Assembly: GCA_965228785.1 (NCBI GenBank)
Contig: CBDDIF010000001.1
Location: 3,162,001 to 3,226,000, forward strand
Source of the DNA: Hoeflea_A sp965228785
Lineage (GTDB): Bacteria; Pseudomonadota; Alphaproteobacteria; Rhizobiales; Rhizobiaceae
DNA length: 64,000 bases
Direction: 5' to 3'
Under the pieces are notes generated by a model. That model was not told the DNA's origin. It saw nothing but the letters and a program-made list of their open reading frames with translations, and searched no databases. Below, piece by piece: positions 15,245-26,300 of the stretch (the first letter of the stretch is position 1; each line of letters starts with the position of its first letter). The position numbers and the translations under genes are program-made.

Positions 15245-18200
15245 TTAGGAAATCTCATCCAGAAGCCGCTTTGCCTGGGTGAGATCCGGGGTGTCGTGAC
15301 CCTCGGTGAACCAAGAATAAATGGGCGTCAGCAGTTCGCTGGCACCGCTGGTGTCACCCTTTTTGCGCATCAGGCCTGCAAGCCCGACCGAAGTTCGCAA
15401 CTCCCAGAGTTTGGCCTTCTGCTTCCGGGCAAGTGTTAGCGCCTGGAGATAGAACTCCTCGGCTGCCGCATCGCTGCCTTGTCCTGCTCGTTCGGCGTCG
15501 CCGAGCAAGCGGATCATCTCGGCATTTGCCCACCGCTCCGAACCCCGCTCGGTCATGGCGATGACTTTGTCCCGTGCCTCAGCCGCCTGCTCATAACGGT
15601 TCACGGCCAACAGATTGCCGACATGATGGGAATAAAGATAAGGCACATAAACATGTGTGTTCGATTCTTCGCATCGTGCCATACCTTCTTCCATCAGATC
15701 GACGGCTTCTTCCGGTTGGCCCCTTGACGGCAACACAGCCGCAAGAACCAGCATGGCGATCCCCTTCCACATCACCAACCCGTGCTCTTCCGCCACTTGG
15801 ATCGCTCGGCGGCTGAATTCTTCGGCCGTTTCGTGCTTGCCGAGCAACCACGCCAGCATGCCGTAGTGAGTATAGGCGTACCCGATGGTGTTTGAATGAC
15901 CCAGTTGTTCGGAATGCTCCGGAACACCGATCATCTCTTCCCATGCCTTGGTTGGAAATCCGCGGCAGGCCAGACCGATCGCACGGTAACACCGCAGACC
16001 CAGATGGGGACTCTGGCCGTACTGCCGCGTCAGATCCGACTCGCGTTCTGGGTCGCACAGCTCAAGCACACTTTCGTAGTCTCGCTCGGCAGTATCAAAG
16101 GCACCGGTCATCGTTCGGCTCAGGTAAAAGGACCGGGCGGACATGAACGAATAATCTGAGTTGCGGTCGCCCGTTGCCGCATCGAACATTTCCTCGGCTA
16201 TTTCGAGTGCATTCGCCTGTTGACCGCTGACATGACAGATGACCCAGTTGCCATAGTATATGGGGAACCAGTGTGGCGACTCGCCGATGGAATTGACCAG
16301 ACGGCGCGCCTCGGCAAAACCGTCAACCGTGACGGGATGCGCGTAGCCACGCCCAGCCATGTTCGAATGGTTGAGCCGCAGCAGCAGCTCCAGTTCACGT
16401 TCCCTGTCGCACTGGTCGTCCTTGGCATTGCGCACCAGACGCAACGCGCTTTCGAAGTGGCTCACGGCTTCGCGGTGAGCCGGACGTGCAAAGGCCTCAT
16501 CGCCAGCCTGTGCCCAATATCGGATCGCCCTTTCCGTCTCAACGGCCTGCTCGGCATGGTAGGCGAGGATCTCCGGCTGTTTGTCACTTTTTGCCTCAAG
16601 CGCGGTCAGCAGGTCGGCATGAATTGACTGTCGACGTGATTTCAAAAGGCTCTCGTAGGCTGCATCACGCACCAGCGCATGTTTGAAAAGATAGTTGGCT
16701 TCGGGCGGCGTGCCGCGGCGGAAGACCAGTTCCGCTTATACCAGGCGATCCAGCGCCGCTGCCAACTCGGTATCCGACTGAGAGGTTATGGCAGCTAGAG
16801 TTTTGTAGTCGAAGGTCCTGCCGATCACTGATGCAATCTGAGCAACTTCCTTGACCGGATGCAGCCGATCCAGGCGAGCCATCAAGCTGTCGTGGAGCGT
16901 TGCCGGGATGGAGAGCGCGCTGTGTGGTCCTGCCAGGACATAGGCCCCGTTGACCTCTCGCACGGCGCCGGACTCGAGCACCACCTTGGCTATTTCCTCA
17001 ACAAACAGGGGGACGCCGTCGGTTTTGGCCGCGATTTCGTCGAGCACTGGATCGGGCAGGGGCTTGCCGCCACAAACACGCGACACGATGTCAGCGACCT
17101 GGGATCGGCCGAGTCGGTTCAGCATCAGGCGGGTGACGACCGGATGTCCGCCGAACCCGTGTTCGAAGGTCGGGCGAGCGGTCATGAGAACCAGGATGCG
17201 TGAATGTGCAACAGCATTCAAAGCCAGCTGAACGAGCTCAAGCGTTGTTGGGTCAATCCAGTGGGCATCTTCGATGACGAAGAAGACCGGTCGTGCCTCC
17301 GCCAAGCCCACGAGCTGATCGATCAACGCCTGGAGCAGGCGTGAACGCAACTGTTCCGGGCTGAGATCGGACGCTCCGTAGCGGCTCTCCGCGTTGAGGG
17401 CCAGCAACGGTGCAATCAGCGCCGCGTGGGCGGCCATGTTCGACGTCCCTTGTCCCAGCAAGGCTTCGAGCTTGTCCAGCCGCGCTTCGTTGTCGTCTTG
17501 CGCGACGAACTCGGCAGACAGGCGCAACTGCTGGATCGCCGGATAGAGGGCGCTGTCGGTGTGGTAGGGTGAACACTGGTAGCGAATCTTCGTGTGGTCG
17601 TGGTCTTGCAGTTCGTCGAAAAGGGCCTGTGTTATGCGCGACTTGCCGATCCCGGCCTCGCCAGTCAGCAAGACCATTTGTCCTTCGCTGTTGCTTGCTT
17701 GGTCCCATCGCTCCATCAGCAACGCCAGTTCCTGGTCCCGGCCGACGATCTCTGACAGAACCGCAGAACCACGCCCAGCAAACCGGCTCTCCAGCGTCCG
17801 CTCACCAATCACCGCATAGGTGGCGACTGGATCTCCGAGGCCTTTTAGCTCCTGTTGGCCCAGGTCTTCCAGCTCGAACAAGCCACCCAGCAATCGAGTG
17901 GTCGTTTCGGCCACCACGATCTGGTCCGGTTTCGCCAGCGCCTGAAGGCGCGCTGCAAGGTTTGGTGTGTCGCCCACCACGGCTTCTTCGCGCGCCGATC
18001 CCTCGCCGACAAGATCACCGACCACCACCAACAATCCGGTTGCGATTCCGATCCTGGCTGACAGGGTCGTTCCGTCCGGTGCACGCAGGCGCCCGATGGC
18101 CTCGAGCAGCGCCATGCCCGCCCGGACCGCTCGCTCGGCCTCGTTTTCGTGTGCCCTCGGCCATCCGAAATAGGCCAGCGCCCCGTCTCCCATGAACTTG

Positions 18201-18595
18201 GCAACGTGACCGTCAAGGCGTGCAATCTCGCCGGCAACGGCGTTCTGGAAGTCCCGGATCACTTCCCGCATCTCCTCGGGATCGAGTTTTGCTGACATGG
18301 ATGTAGAGCCGACCAGGTCGACGAACATCACGGTTAGCTGGCGTCGTTCGGCCGATTGGTCGGCCGTGGGAACTGTGGGGCCGCTTTCTTCTGCAGATGG
18401 TTCAGGGCTCTGATGTGCCAACTTGGCAGCGTGCGCCAGCAATCGCCGACGGGGCCCTAGCGGCAGCCCCAAATCTTTCAGATCCAGTTCGGTGAGATGA
18501 GGAAGATCCAGCAGGGCGACCTCGTTTTCCACAAGCAGATCGGCATATTTTGCGAGCTCCAGCCGCTCCAGCCACTGTCTGAGATCTTCTGCCAT
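15245..18595 (-). pseudogene. SAM-adenylate cyclase-AAA ATPase-TPR regulator interrupted by one in-frame stop
   Basis: The full frame spans 1,117 codons and is broken only by TAA at 16736-16738. Before the stop (619 residues from ATG 18595): SAM domain (~1-62), class III cyclase domain (~85-260; metal aspartates in FVDLVGST, D93, and KFMGDGALAYFG, D137), then a STAND-type ATPase with Walker A TGEAGIGKSR (311-320) and a Walker B-like FFVIEDAHW. After the stop the same frame continues with the conserved join AELVFRRG...NYLFKHALVRDAAYESLL and the TPR region to 15245. Intact relatives read straight through this junction. The residue replaced is probably glutamate or serine. Possibilities are a recent nonsense mutation, a sequencing error, or two separately translated halves; the second half has a GTG at 16670-16672 but no good ribosome site. 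Confidence 0.8.
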
Positions 18596-18722
18596 TCGAG
18601 CCCTCCCGTTGACATCCTACCAGATAGCAAAGATTAGGCGAGGCTTTGCCGATAGCGGTTTGACCCGGAGTCTGTCGGAACTTGTTTGGCGCGACGCGAG
18701 TCAAACAATGGAGTTCGTGAGT

Positions 18723-21700
18723 TTACGCGGAGGGTGGATGATAGGTGCCGAGCTGCCGTGGCGTCGTTCGGGCGGAGCCAAGGTTGGTAGAAAGATCAAT
18801 GGTGGGCCGGTTCCGCTGTCTGGCCCGTCCGGCATAGAGCAATGCGAACATAGCCGGCGTGAAGTAGAACGACACGACCGTCGACAACAAGACACCTCCG
18901 GCAACCGCCATGGCGAAGGGCGGCCAGAAGCCGCCGCCATGCAGGATCAAGGGAAGGAAGCCACAGAATGTCGTGACGGTCGTCGATACGATATGACGGC
19001 TTGCGTCCATGACCACTGATGTCATTGCGCCGCGCTCCCCGGCAAGCGCACCGGGATCGGTCCTGAGCCCGGCAAGGGTGATGATGGCCGCATTTATCGA
19101 AACGCCGATGGAACCGATGACACCGATCACAGCGTTGATCCCGAAAGGGTAGTTGAAGACGGCCAGCGACAGAAGGCTAAGTCCGACAGCCAACCCGGCC
19201 ACGACGATGACAATCAACGACAGCCGGAAGGAATTCAGCACCAACACGATGGTTGCGATCGATAAGGTGACGACCAGTCCGGCCGAGGCCATGAGATGAC
19301 GTAGGGTCGTATTGCGTGCATCCGCATCGCCGCCGAATTCCAGCCGATAGCCGGGCGGCAGCGTAAATCCCTGTCGATCGAGTTCCCGCTTGGCGGCTCG
19401 CAATGCTTCCTCGGGCAGAACGCCATCGACCAAAAATGCCTGGACAGTGTTGATCCGTTCGGCGTTGCGTCGGGTAATCACGCTTTCGCCGGGTTCCAGC
19501 CGAATGGCGGCGACCGATGAAAGAGGGATGCCGGGATAGTGACCGTTTGCGGCTGCGTCCGTTGCATTTGGCGGCAGTATTGGAAAATTCGAGATCGCGG
19601 CCAGGTCGCTCCGGGTTGCCGTTCCTACGCGAACTCGAACAGGCAACCGCTCCGTCCCTTCCAGTAGAGAGCCGCCCGTGACACCTTCCAATCCGGCCTG
19701 TAGCTGTCGCGAAATGTCCGTCAGGTTCAGACCGAGCAGCCGGACCTTTGTTTCGTCAATGTTGAATTTGACCGTTGGCGCACCGCCGGCAGCCGAGTTA
19801 CGAACCGCTGCGATGGTCTCGAGACCTATGATAATCCGCCGGGCCTGGTCACCGAGCTGGCGCAGTACCCGCGAATCCGGACCGACAAACCGCAACTCAA
19901 CCGGAGCGTTGACGGGCGGTCCCTGGACCAGGCGACGCACCAGAATTCGGGCTTCCGGAAAAGTCTCCTGGAGATGTCGACGCAAATCCGGGACAAGCAT
20001 AGCTGTGGCTTCTGGCGAAGCAGCGGTGATCATGGCCTGTGCGTATCCGGGTGCTGCGTCGCGGTTGGAGGCAATGTTGTAGTAAAAGGCCGGCGCAGAG
20101 CGACCGATGACCCAGAATATGGATCGAATTTCAGGTTCCTCGTGCAGGATCGCATCGATTGCGAGTGCCAGTTCATGTGTTTCTGAAATGGCGGTCCCGT
20201 CGGCCAACTCAATTTCGATGTAGAACTGATCGCGCTCGACTGTTGGAAAGAATTGGGCGATCAGCAAGGGCAGGCTGGCGAAGCCGATGGTCGGCAGAAC
20301 CAGCGCCAGCAGGATTGAACGGACCGGGTTGGCCAGGGAAAGTTCGATGGTCTGCTCGAACAAGCGCCCAAGGAATCCGCCGCTTACTCCCCGGGCCAAT
20401 AGCGAAGTGCCATCGGCCGATCGCAGCATCCAGCCCGCGATGGCCGGTGTCACCGTAACGGCGATGACGAAGGACCAGAGCAGCATCGTTACGACAGAAA
20501 TCGCCACCGCGCCGATGAAGTCGCCGGCGGGTCCGGGCAAGAGAACCATCGGCGTAAACGACAATACCGTGGTTACAGTAGAGGCGAGCAGGGGTGCAAA
20601 GAGTCGCCTGACTGAGATTCGCACGGACGCAATCGCCGAAAGGCCCAGACGAAGGTGCCGGCCTATGTCGTCCGTCATCACAATGGCCGCATCGACCAGC
20701 ATGCCCAGGGCGACCACCAGCCCGGTCACGGACATCTGATGGATCGGAACGCCGATTGCTTTCATCGTGGCAAGTGTCGCCAACCCGACGAGCGGTAAAA
20801 CGACTGCAACCACCAGAGCGGATCGACCGCCGAGTGTGACAAAGAGAACGCCGATTACCAGAGCGGCGCCAAGTGCCATATTGCCGGACACTTCGCTCAA
20901 GCGCTCCGCTGTATATCGGCTTTGGTCAAACACAAGATGCTGTTCAATTGAATGGGGTAGGGTCGGTTCATAGCCCTCCAGAGCCCGACGGACCCGGTCC
21001 ATCCAGGCATCGACGCGTTGGCCATCCTGTATGTGGGCGGCGATCAAGACCGCTGGCTGTCCGTTGTGAAGAGCCATCTCCGCCTGTGGCCTTTTCGGCC
21101 CCCTGGATACAGATGCGATGTCCAGCAGCCGAGCCACCCGGCCGGACTGGTCTTCTCTGATGGTCACGCGGCGGATACGATCAAGTGCGGTGAATTCACC
21201 TTCGATATCGATAAGCCAGTCGCTTTCGCTCGACCGAAGGCGACCTGACTGCACCTTGCTATCGGCGGCCTGAACGAACTGCGAAATCTGATCGGCGGTC
21301 AGTCCAAGGGCTGTCGCGGAGGCCGGATCTAAACTGATGAGGACTTCCTCTTCAGGCGCCCCGAATAAATCCACCAGTTTCGTTCCAGGAACATTGCGCA
21401 ACAGGTCGCCAAGATCCTCGCCGTAACGGCCAACAATCGTGGTCGGCACATCCGAATGTCCTGTCGTCAGGGCAATGACAGCGGCATAGGCACCATCACT
21501 GTTGGTGGCGAAGTCAGGCTGTCCGACGCCTTGAGGGAAGACCTGGGTTGCGTCGTCAAGCGCGTCGCGAACCTTTGACCACGTCTGTTCGATGGCGTCG
21601 TCCGTCAATTCGTCTTCCAGTTGGATTGAGACGATGGACAGCGAGTTGATCGAACTGGAATCGATGTGCTTGATGTCGGGGATTTCCCGCAGTTCACGCT

Positions 21701-21896
21701 CGATCTCGACGGTGACGAGAGCCTCGACGCGCGCCGGGTTCGCGCCCGGAAAAGCGGTTTTCACGGTGGCGAAGACATTCGTGATCGTCGGATCTTCCTG
21801 GCGGCCGATCGATGTGAAGGACGATATTCCGGCCGCAAGCAGGACGAGGACGATCAGCGCAACGATCCGCGGCTGGCGGTAAGTCAGCGTCTCCAC
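18723..21896 (-). CDS. RND-family efflux permease (inner membrane)
   Basis: 1,057 residues, standard RND size. It starts at GTG 21896, three bases after the adaptor's TGA, so the two are coupled. Visible: N-terminal TM1 with GRQEDPTITNVFA, first porter region (TAFPGANPARVEALVTVEIE), TM4 with GMLVDAAIVMTDDIGR, a large second periplasmic loop, and the C-terminal TM bundle. The TM4 relay reads VDAAIV rather than the VDDAIV of AcrB, so only one of AcrB's paired aspartates is there; CusA-type pumps share the VDAA form. It drives proton-coupled export of unknown compounds with the adaptor encoded upstream. No outer-membrane TolC gene is present, so it probably borrows one. Confidence 0.9.
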   Translation of the reverse strand: METLTYRQPRIVALIVLVLLAAGISSFTSIGRQEDPTITNVFATVKTAFPGANPARVEALVTVEIERELREIPDIKHIDSSSINSLSIVSIQLEDELTDDAIEQTWSKVRDALDDATQVFPQGVGQPDFATNSDGAYAAVIALTTGHSDVPTTIVGRYGEDLGDLLRNVPGTKLVDLFGAPEEEVLISLDPASATALGLTADQISQFVQAADSKVQSGRLRSSESDWLIDIEGEFTALDRIRRVTIREDQSGRVARLLDIASVSRGPKRPQAEMALHNGQPAVLIAAHIQDGQRVDAWMDRVRRALEGYEPTLPHSIEQHLVFDQSRYTAERLSEVSGNMALGAALVIGVLFVTLGGRSALVVAVVLPLVGLATLATMKAIGVPIHQMSVTGLVVALGMLVDAAIVMTDDIGRHLRLGLSAIASVRISVRRLFAPLLASTVTTVLSFTPMVLLPGPAGDFIGAVAISVVTMLLWSFVIAVTVTPAIAGWMLRSADGTSLLARGVSGGFLGRLFEQTIELSLANPVRSILLALVLPTIGFASLPLLIAQFFPTVERDQFYIEIELADGTAISETHELALAIDAILHEEPEIRSIFWVIGRSAPAFYYNIASNRDAAPGYAQAMITAASPEATAMLVPDLRRHLQETFPEARILVRRLVQGPPVNAPVELRFVGPDSRVLRQLGDQARRIIIGLETIAAVRNSAAGGAPTVKFNIDETKVRLLGLNLTDISRQLQAGLEGVTGGSLLEGTERLPVRVRVGTATRSDLAAISNFPILPPNATDAAANGHYPGIPLSSVAAIRLEPGESVITRRNAERINTVQAFLVDGVLPEEALRAAKRELDRQGFTLPPGYRLEFGGDADARNTTLRHLMASAGLVVTLSIATIVLVLNSFRLSLIVIVVAGLAVGLSLLSLAVFNYPFGINAVIGVIGSIGVSINAAIITLAGLRTDPGALAGERGAMTSVVMDASRHIVSTTVTTFCGFLPLILHGGGFWPPFAMAVAGGVLLSTVVSFYFTPAMFALLYAGRARQRNRPTIDLSTNLGSARTTPRQLGTYHPPSA

Positions 21897-21899
21897 CGA

Positions 21900-23132
21900 T
21901 CAACTGGCCTTGTCTGCGACCCTGACGGTCTGGCCAGAGGTGATCCGATGCGGACCGGCAGGGATGAAACGGGCACTTGCCGGGAACGTGCCGCGCACGA
22001 AGGCTCTCTTTTCGTCAGCGTACAGGATCTCCACGGCCTCGGTCGAAACGGTCCCATGGTCGGTGTTGTAGATGGGGCGCACGGTCAGGATCGTCCAAAG
22101 CCCTCGGGAGCCTTCCTGCAGCGCCGTCACCGGCAACCACGCGCCGCTTTGCCTGATCGTCTGCGATAGGATCACGGTCCCGGTCTGCCCGTAAAGCGGT
22201 GCGACTGAACCGTCACCGAGCTTCAGTTCGAAGATCGCCGTTCGCGTTCGTGTTCGTGGATCGACATCCGCACGCAACTGGGCAAGGACGGCGTTGTAGT
22301 TTTCGGATCCGATGCGAGCGGTAACTTGGTCGCCGATCGACAGACGATCAGCCATATCGTCGCTCAGCCCGACCCGCATTTGCGGCGCAACACGCTGCAG
22401 GACGGTCATAACCGGCTGACCCGTGGACACGGTGGTCCCGATATCGATGAAGCGGTCGGCGATTTCGCCGTCGAACGGAGCCCGAATGGTAGACTTCTCG
22501 ATCTCAATATCGATCCCAGTGATCGCTGTGTCAGCTTCGGCGATCATGGCTTGCAGCTCGGCGAGACCAAGCCTCGCCTGGTCAAGCAACTGGTTAGCCA
22601 TGAATCCCTTCTTGTTCAGCGTTGCGCGTCGATTCATCGTCAGTGTGGACAATTCCACACGGGCCTCCAGCGCCTTGCGAACGGCCATTTGTGTTGCACG
22701 GCGGTTTTCCAGGATGCGCGTGTCGAGGCGGGCCAGGATATCGCCCTTGTTGACCACCGTGGCTTCATCGACCGGCAATCCGAGAACCTTTCCAGGCAAC
22801 TCGAAGGCGATTTTTGTGGTCTGAGCCGCCTCCACCTGGCCGACGAACTTCCGCGGTACCGTAAATGAATCGACCAATTTGATGGTTTGCGTTTGCACAG
22901 GCAGCGGAAGAGCGGAGTGGGGAAGGGGAACGGCCGCTGCTCTGTTTTGCAAGGTGGATGTCGCTGCAAGCACCATGGAAACGGAAAGCACAGCCACGAC
23001 CAGAGTTCCAAAAGCCGTCAGCAATCGGTTCGTCGAAGGTTGGGTGACGTCTCTGTCTGCGGTCTCACAAGCATGCTTCTCTGTGAGTGGTGGGTCTCCT
23101 CGCGGAGTTGCAATTGTGGGGACTTCCAACAT
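21900..23132 (-). CDS. RND efflux periplasmic adaptor (HlyD/AcrA-like)
   Basis: 410 residues. A single N-terminal membrane anchor (around residues 36-58, LLTAFGTLVVAVLSVSMVLA) is followed by the adaptor body: lipoyl half-motif KIAFELPGKVLGLPVDEATVVNKGDILARLD, an alpha-hairpin, and the second lipoyl half STIRAPFDGEIADRFIDIGTTVSTGQPV. It links the RND permease encoded immediately downstream to an outer-membrane channel. The start at ATG 23132 leaves a long cytoplasmic tail; an internal start nearer the anchor cannot be ruled out. No regulator is adjacent. Confidence 0.9.
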   Translation of the reverse strand: MLEVPTIATPRGDPPLTEKHACETADRDVTQPSTNRLLTAFGTLVVAVLSVSMVLAATSTLQNRAAAVPLPHSALPLPVQTQTIKLVDSFTVPRKFVGQVEAAQTTKIAFELPGKVLGLPVDEATVVNKGDILARLDTRILENRRATQMAVRKALEARVELSTLTMNRRATLNKKGFMANQLLDQARLGLAELQAMIAEADTAITGIDIEIEKSTIRAPFDGEIADRFIDIGTTVSTGQPVMTVLQRVAPQMRVGLSDDMADRLSIGDQVTARIGSENYNAVLAQLRADVDPRTRTRTAIFELKLGDGSVAPLYGQTGTVILSQTIRQSGAWLPVTALQEGSRGLWTILTVRPIYNTDHGTVSTEAVEILYADEKRAFVRGTFPASARFIPAGPHRITSGQTVRVADKAS

Positions 23133-23379
23133 GGATCGGTGACTTTCAGCGTACTCGGTTGCTCCAGCTCAAACCAACGCACCGGCTTCGTCCAAGCTGT
23201 CCCGCAAGGTCGGCAAGGTCGGGGAACAACTTAGGGGCGCGGCCCAATAGCATTTTCGATGCTTCGATGTCCTTGGAAACTGTCAGGACTGACAGGTCGG
23301 CTATGAAAATCGGCCCATATTGCCAAAAGCCGCCCAACCACCGCTCCGGTTCAGAGCGGTGTGAACAACCTGGTTCAGG

Positions 23380-26300
23380 TCATCGACCGCCATCTGATTT
23401 TGCAGCTGTTTCGAGCGCTTCGCAGATGCACTGCCCGAGATCCTCGAACTTGTACGGCTTGCGAAACATCCGAGCGCGGCTTTTCGCGTCGCCCGGTGAT
23501 GACCCAAAACTGGACGTGTTGCCGCTACAAAAGAGAACCGGGAGACCGGGGCGCATTGCGCGCGCCTTCTTCGCCAGGCCGTAGCCGTCAAGATTGCCGC
23601 CGAGTTCGATGTCGGAAAACACCAGCGCAATAGTGGCGTCGGCCTGGATCAGCTCCAGCGCGTGTTCGCCATCAGCGGCCTCCAAAACCGTATAACCCAA
23701 ATCGCGCATGGCTTCGGCGGCGATCTCCCGGATATCGGATTCGTCTTCCACGATGAGGATCGTTTTGTCGCTCTGGGCCGGTGAAGCCCGCGTGGCTTCG
23801 CGCGATAACGTTTGAAGTTCGTCGGCCCGAGGCAGGAGGATGGTTATTCGGGTGCCCTGGTCGATTTCGCTGGCGATCCGAATATGCCCACCGGACAATT
23901 CAACGAACCGGTGGACCATGCTGAGTCCCAATCCGGTTCCGGCTCCGGTTGGCTTTGTGGTGAAGAACGGCTCGAAAATCTGGTCCAGCAGATCCGGGGA
24001 CATTCCGCAGCCCGTGTCTGTCACGGTTATCTCCACCCACGCAGCGTCGTCTTCTGCGCTTGGTGATGGCATCGCATCGCAGTTTCTCGCCTGAATGGTC
24101 AATCGGCCGCCCTCGGGCATGGCGTCGCGCGCATTCAGCGCAATGTTGAACATGGCGTTTTGCAATTGCTGAGGGTCGGTCTTGAGCGGCCAGAGGTCCG
24201 CTGAAAACTCTGCCTTTACCTCAATGGATGCGGGTAGCGTTCGAAACAGCGATTTGACCATCCCGTCCACCAGTTTCGGAAAATCGACCGGTACCGGAGC
24301 CAGTACCCGCGGGCGAGCAAAGTCCAGCAGCTCGCTGGTGAGACTGGTCCCCATGTTGGCGGCCGTCTCGATTGCGCCGAGATGCTGTTCAAGATCGGGA
24401 TCGAGCGTTCCCTTGCGTCTCAAAAAGAGCAGATTGCCGTTGATGACGGCCAGCAAATTGTTGAAGTCGTGGGCTATCCCACCGGTCAGACGTCCGACGG
24501 CCTCCATCTTTTGGGCCTGCCTCAACTGCCGCTCTTGCTCCTTCGCCTCTGTCACGTCGAGGCTGGTTGTCACGATAAACCGAATCTTGCCATCGACGAT
24601 GACTGGCACTTTTGCCGAAAGCCGATGTGTCATTTGATGATTGATCGGGATCTGTTCCACATATTGCGTGAGCGGCTCGCCGGTTTCGATCACCTGACGG
24701 TCGAGTGCCATGATGCGTTCGGCGTTTTCCGGTGACATGATGTCTTTCGGAGTCTTGCCGATATAATCCTGCCCCTCGACACCGAAGGTCCTTAGTTCGG
24801 TGGGATTGATATAGTGGTAGCGAGATTGGGGGTCCTTGACGGTGATGCCCATCGGCGCGCTGTTCATGATCGTCTCGAGGATTTCCTGATGATCACGTAG
24901 GGCTTTCTCCTGTTGTTTAAGTTCGCTGATGTCTGTTGCGATACGCCCGACCGCAGCCCCGCCGCCGGCAAATTGCGGGATCCTGAACTTGACTGATACG
25001 AACGTGCGCTCCAACCCGTCGCCAGATCTTCGCGTCTTCTCTCCGGTAATGTCTTCTCCGGTTTGCAGAACCAACTCATCGTCGGCGTTGCAGATCTTGA
25101 CTGCTTCGGGACCGAAAAAATCCTTCGGGGATTTGCCAATCACCTCTTCGCGCGACGCGCCGAAGAGAGCCTCCATCTGACGGTTGATGAGGACGAACTT
25201 TCCGTCTGCATCTTTGACGTCGATCTCTGCCGGTGCGTGATCGATGATCGCCATCAACAGGTCCTGATTGTTTCGCAGGGCAATCTCGGTTGTCTTTTGC
25301 GCCGTGATGTCCTGGATTGTCAGATATTCCTGGACAACGTCACCATGCTCGTCGAAGACCGGCTTGACGATGGTGCGAACATGCCTCGTTCCGCCATCTG
25401 CCAGGCGCAGCCGGTATTCAAGTCCGAAACCACGCCCTTCATTCCTCAGTCTTCGCGTGGCGTTGCGGTAGACACTCTGGTCTTCGGGGTGAGTAAATGG
25501 ACAATCCTCGTCAGCTGGTCTGGCGGACGCCAGATATCCCTGAACGGTCGTTCCGTGAATGCGGGCAAATTCTTCTGAACAATAGAGGCACGTGTCGGCG
25601 ATAGAGTCCCAGATGCAGTAGCCGATTCCGGCGAGCTCGGCGGCCTGTCTGAGCCGATCTTCGCTCTCGGCAAGCGCCATTGCGGCCTGCTTTCGTTCAG
25701 TGATGTCGGTGCGGACGCAAACCAGCCCGCCTTCGGAGGTTCTACGCACATTGGCCAGTGTCCACCGTCCGTCGGGAAGCTGTTGCTCGTAGTTGACCTC
25801 GTGTTTACTCCTGTATTCGCTCAGGCGACGGATGACCCAGTCTTCAATCGACCTGGCCTTGCCAAAATCACCGATGTTTTTGGATGCTGCCCGGATCATT
25901 TCCTCCAGCGTGGTTCCGGGCTCCACATGTCCAGAAGATGCGGAAAACATCTTACGGTACTGGTTGTTGCACAGAACGACTCTTTCATCTGCGTCGAACA
26001 GCAGAAAACCGTCCGAAATACTCTCGATGGCATCGTTCAGCCGCGCTTCGCTTTCGCACAGGACCCGGTTGAGGCGTTCGAGTTCAGCGGTGCGGTCCTT
26101 TACCTTTGCTTCCAGCTGGTCATGAGCATGTCTCAATTCCTCCTCCGCAGACCAGCGGTCAGTGGTATTGATGACAATTGCGCCGAGGCCGGTAACTTCG
26201 CCGGCCGCGTTTCGGATCGGGAATTTGGTGGAGTGGAGGCACTGTCGACCCACGGCCGTGTTCACAACGTTTTCCCGCTGAATCATACGTTTTTCTCGCA

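Noticed and set aside
23133..23379. Small genes between the RND adaptor and the hybrid kinase
   Set aside because: Frames there are short shadows with arginine/proline-rich translation and no ribosome sites.
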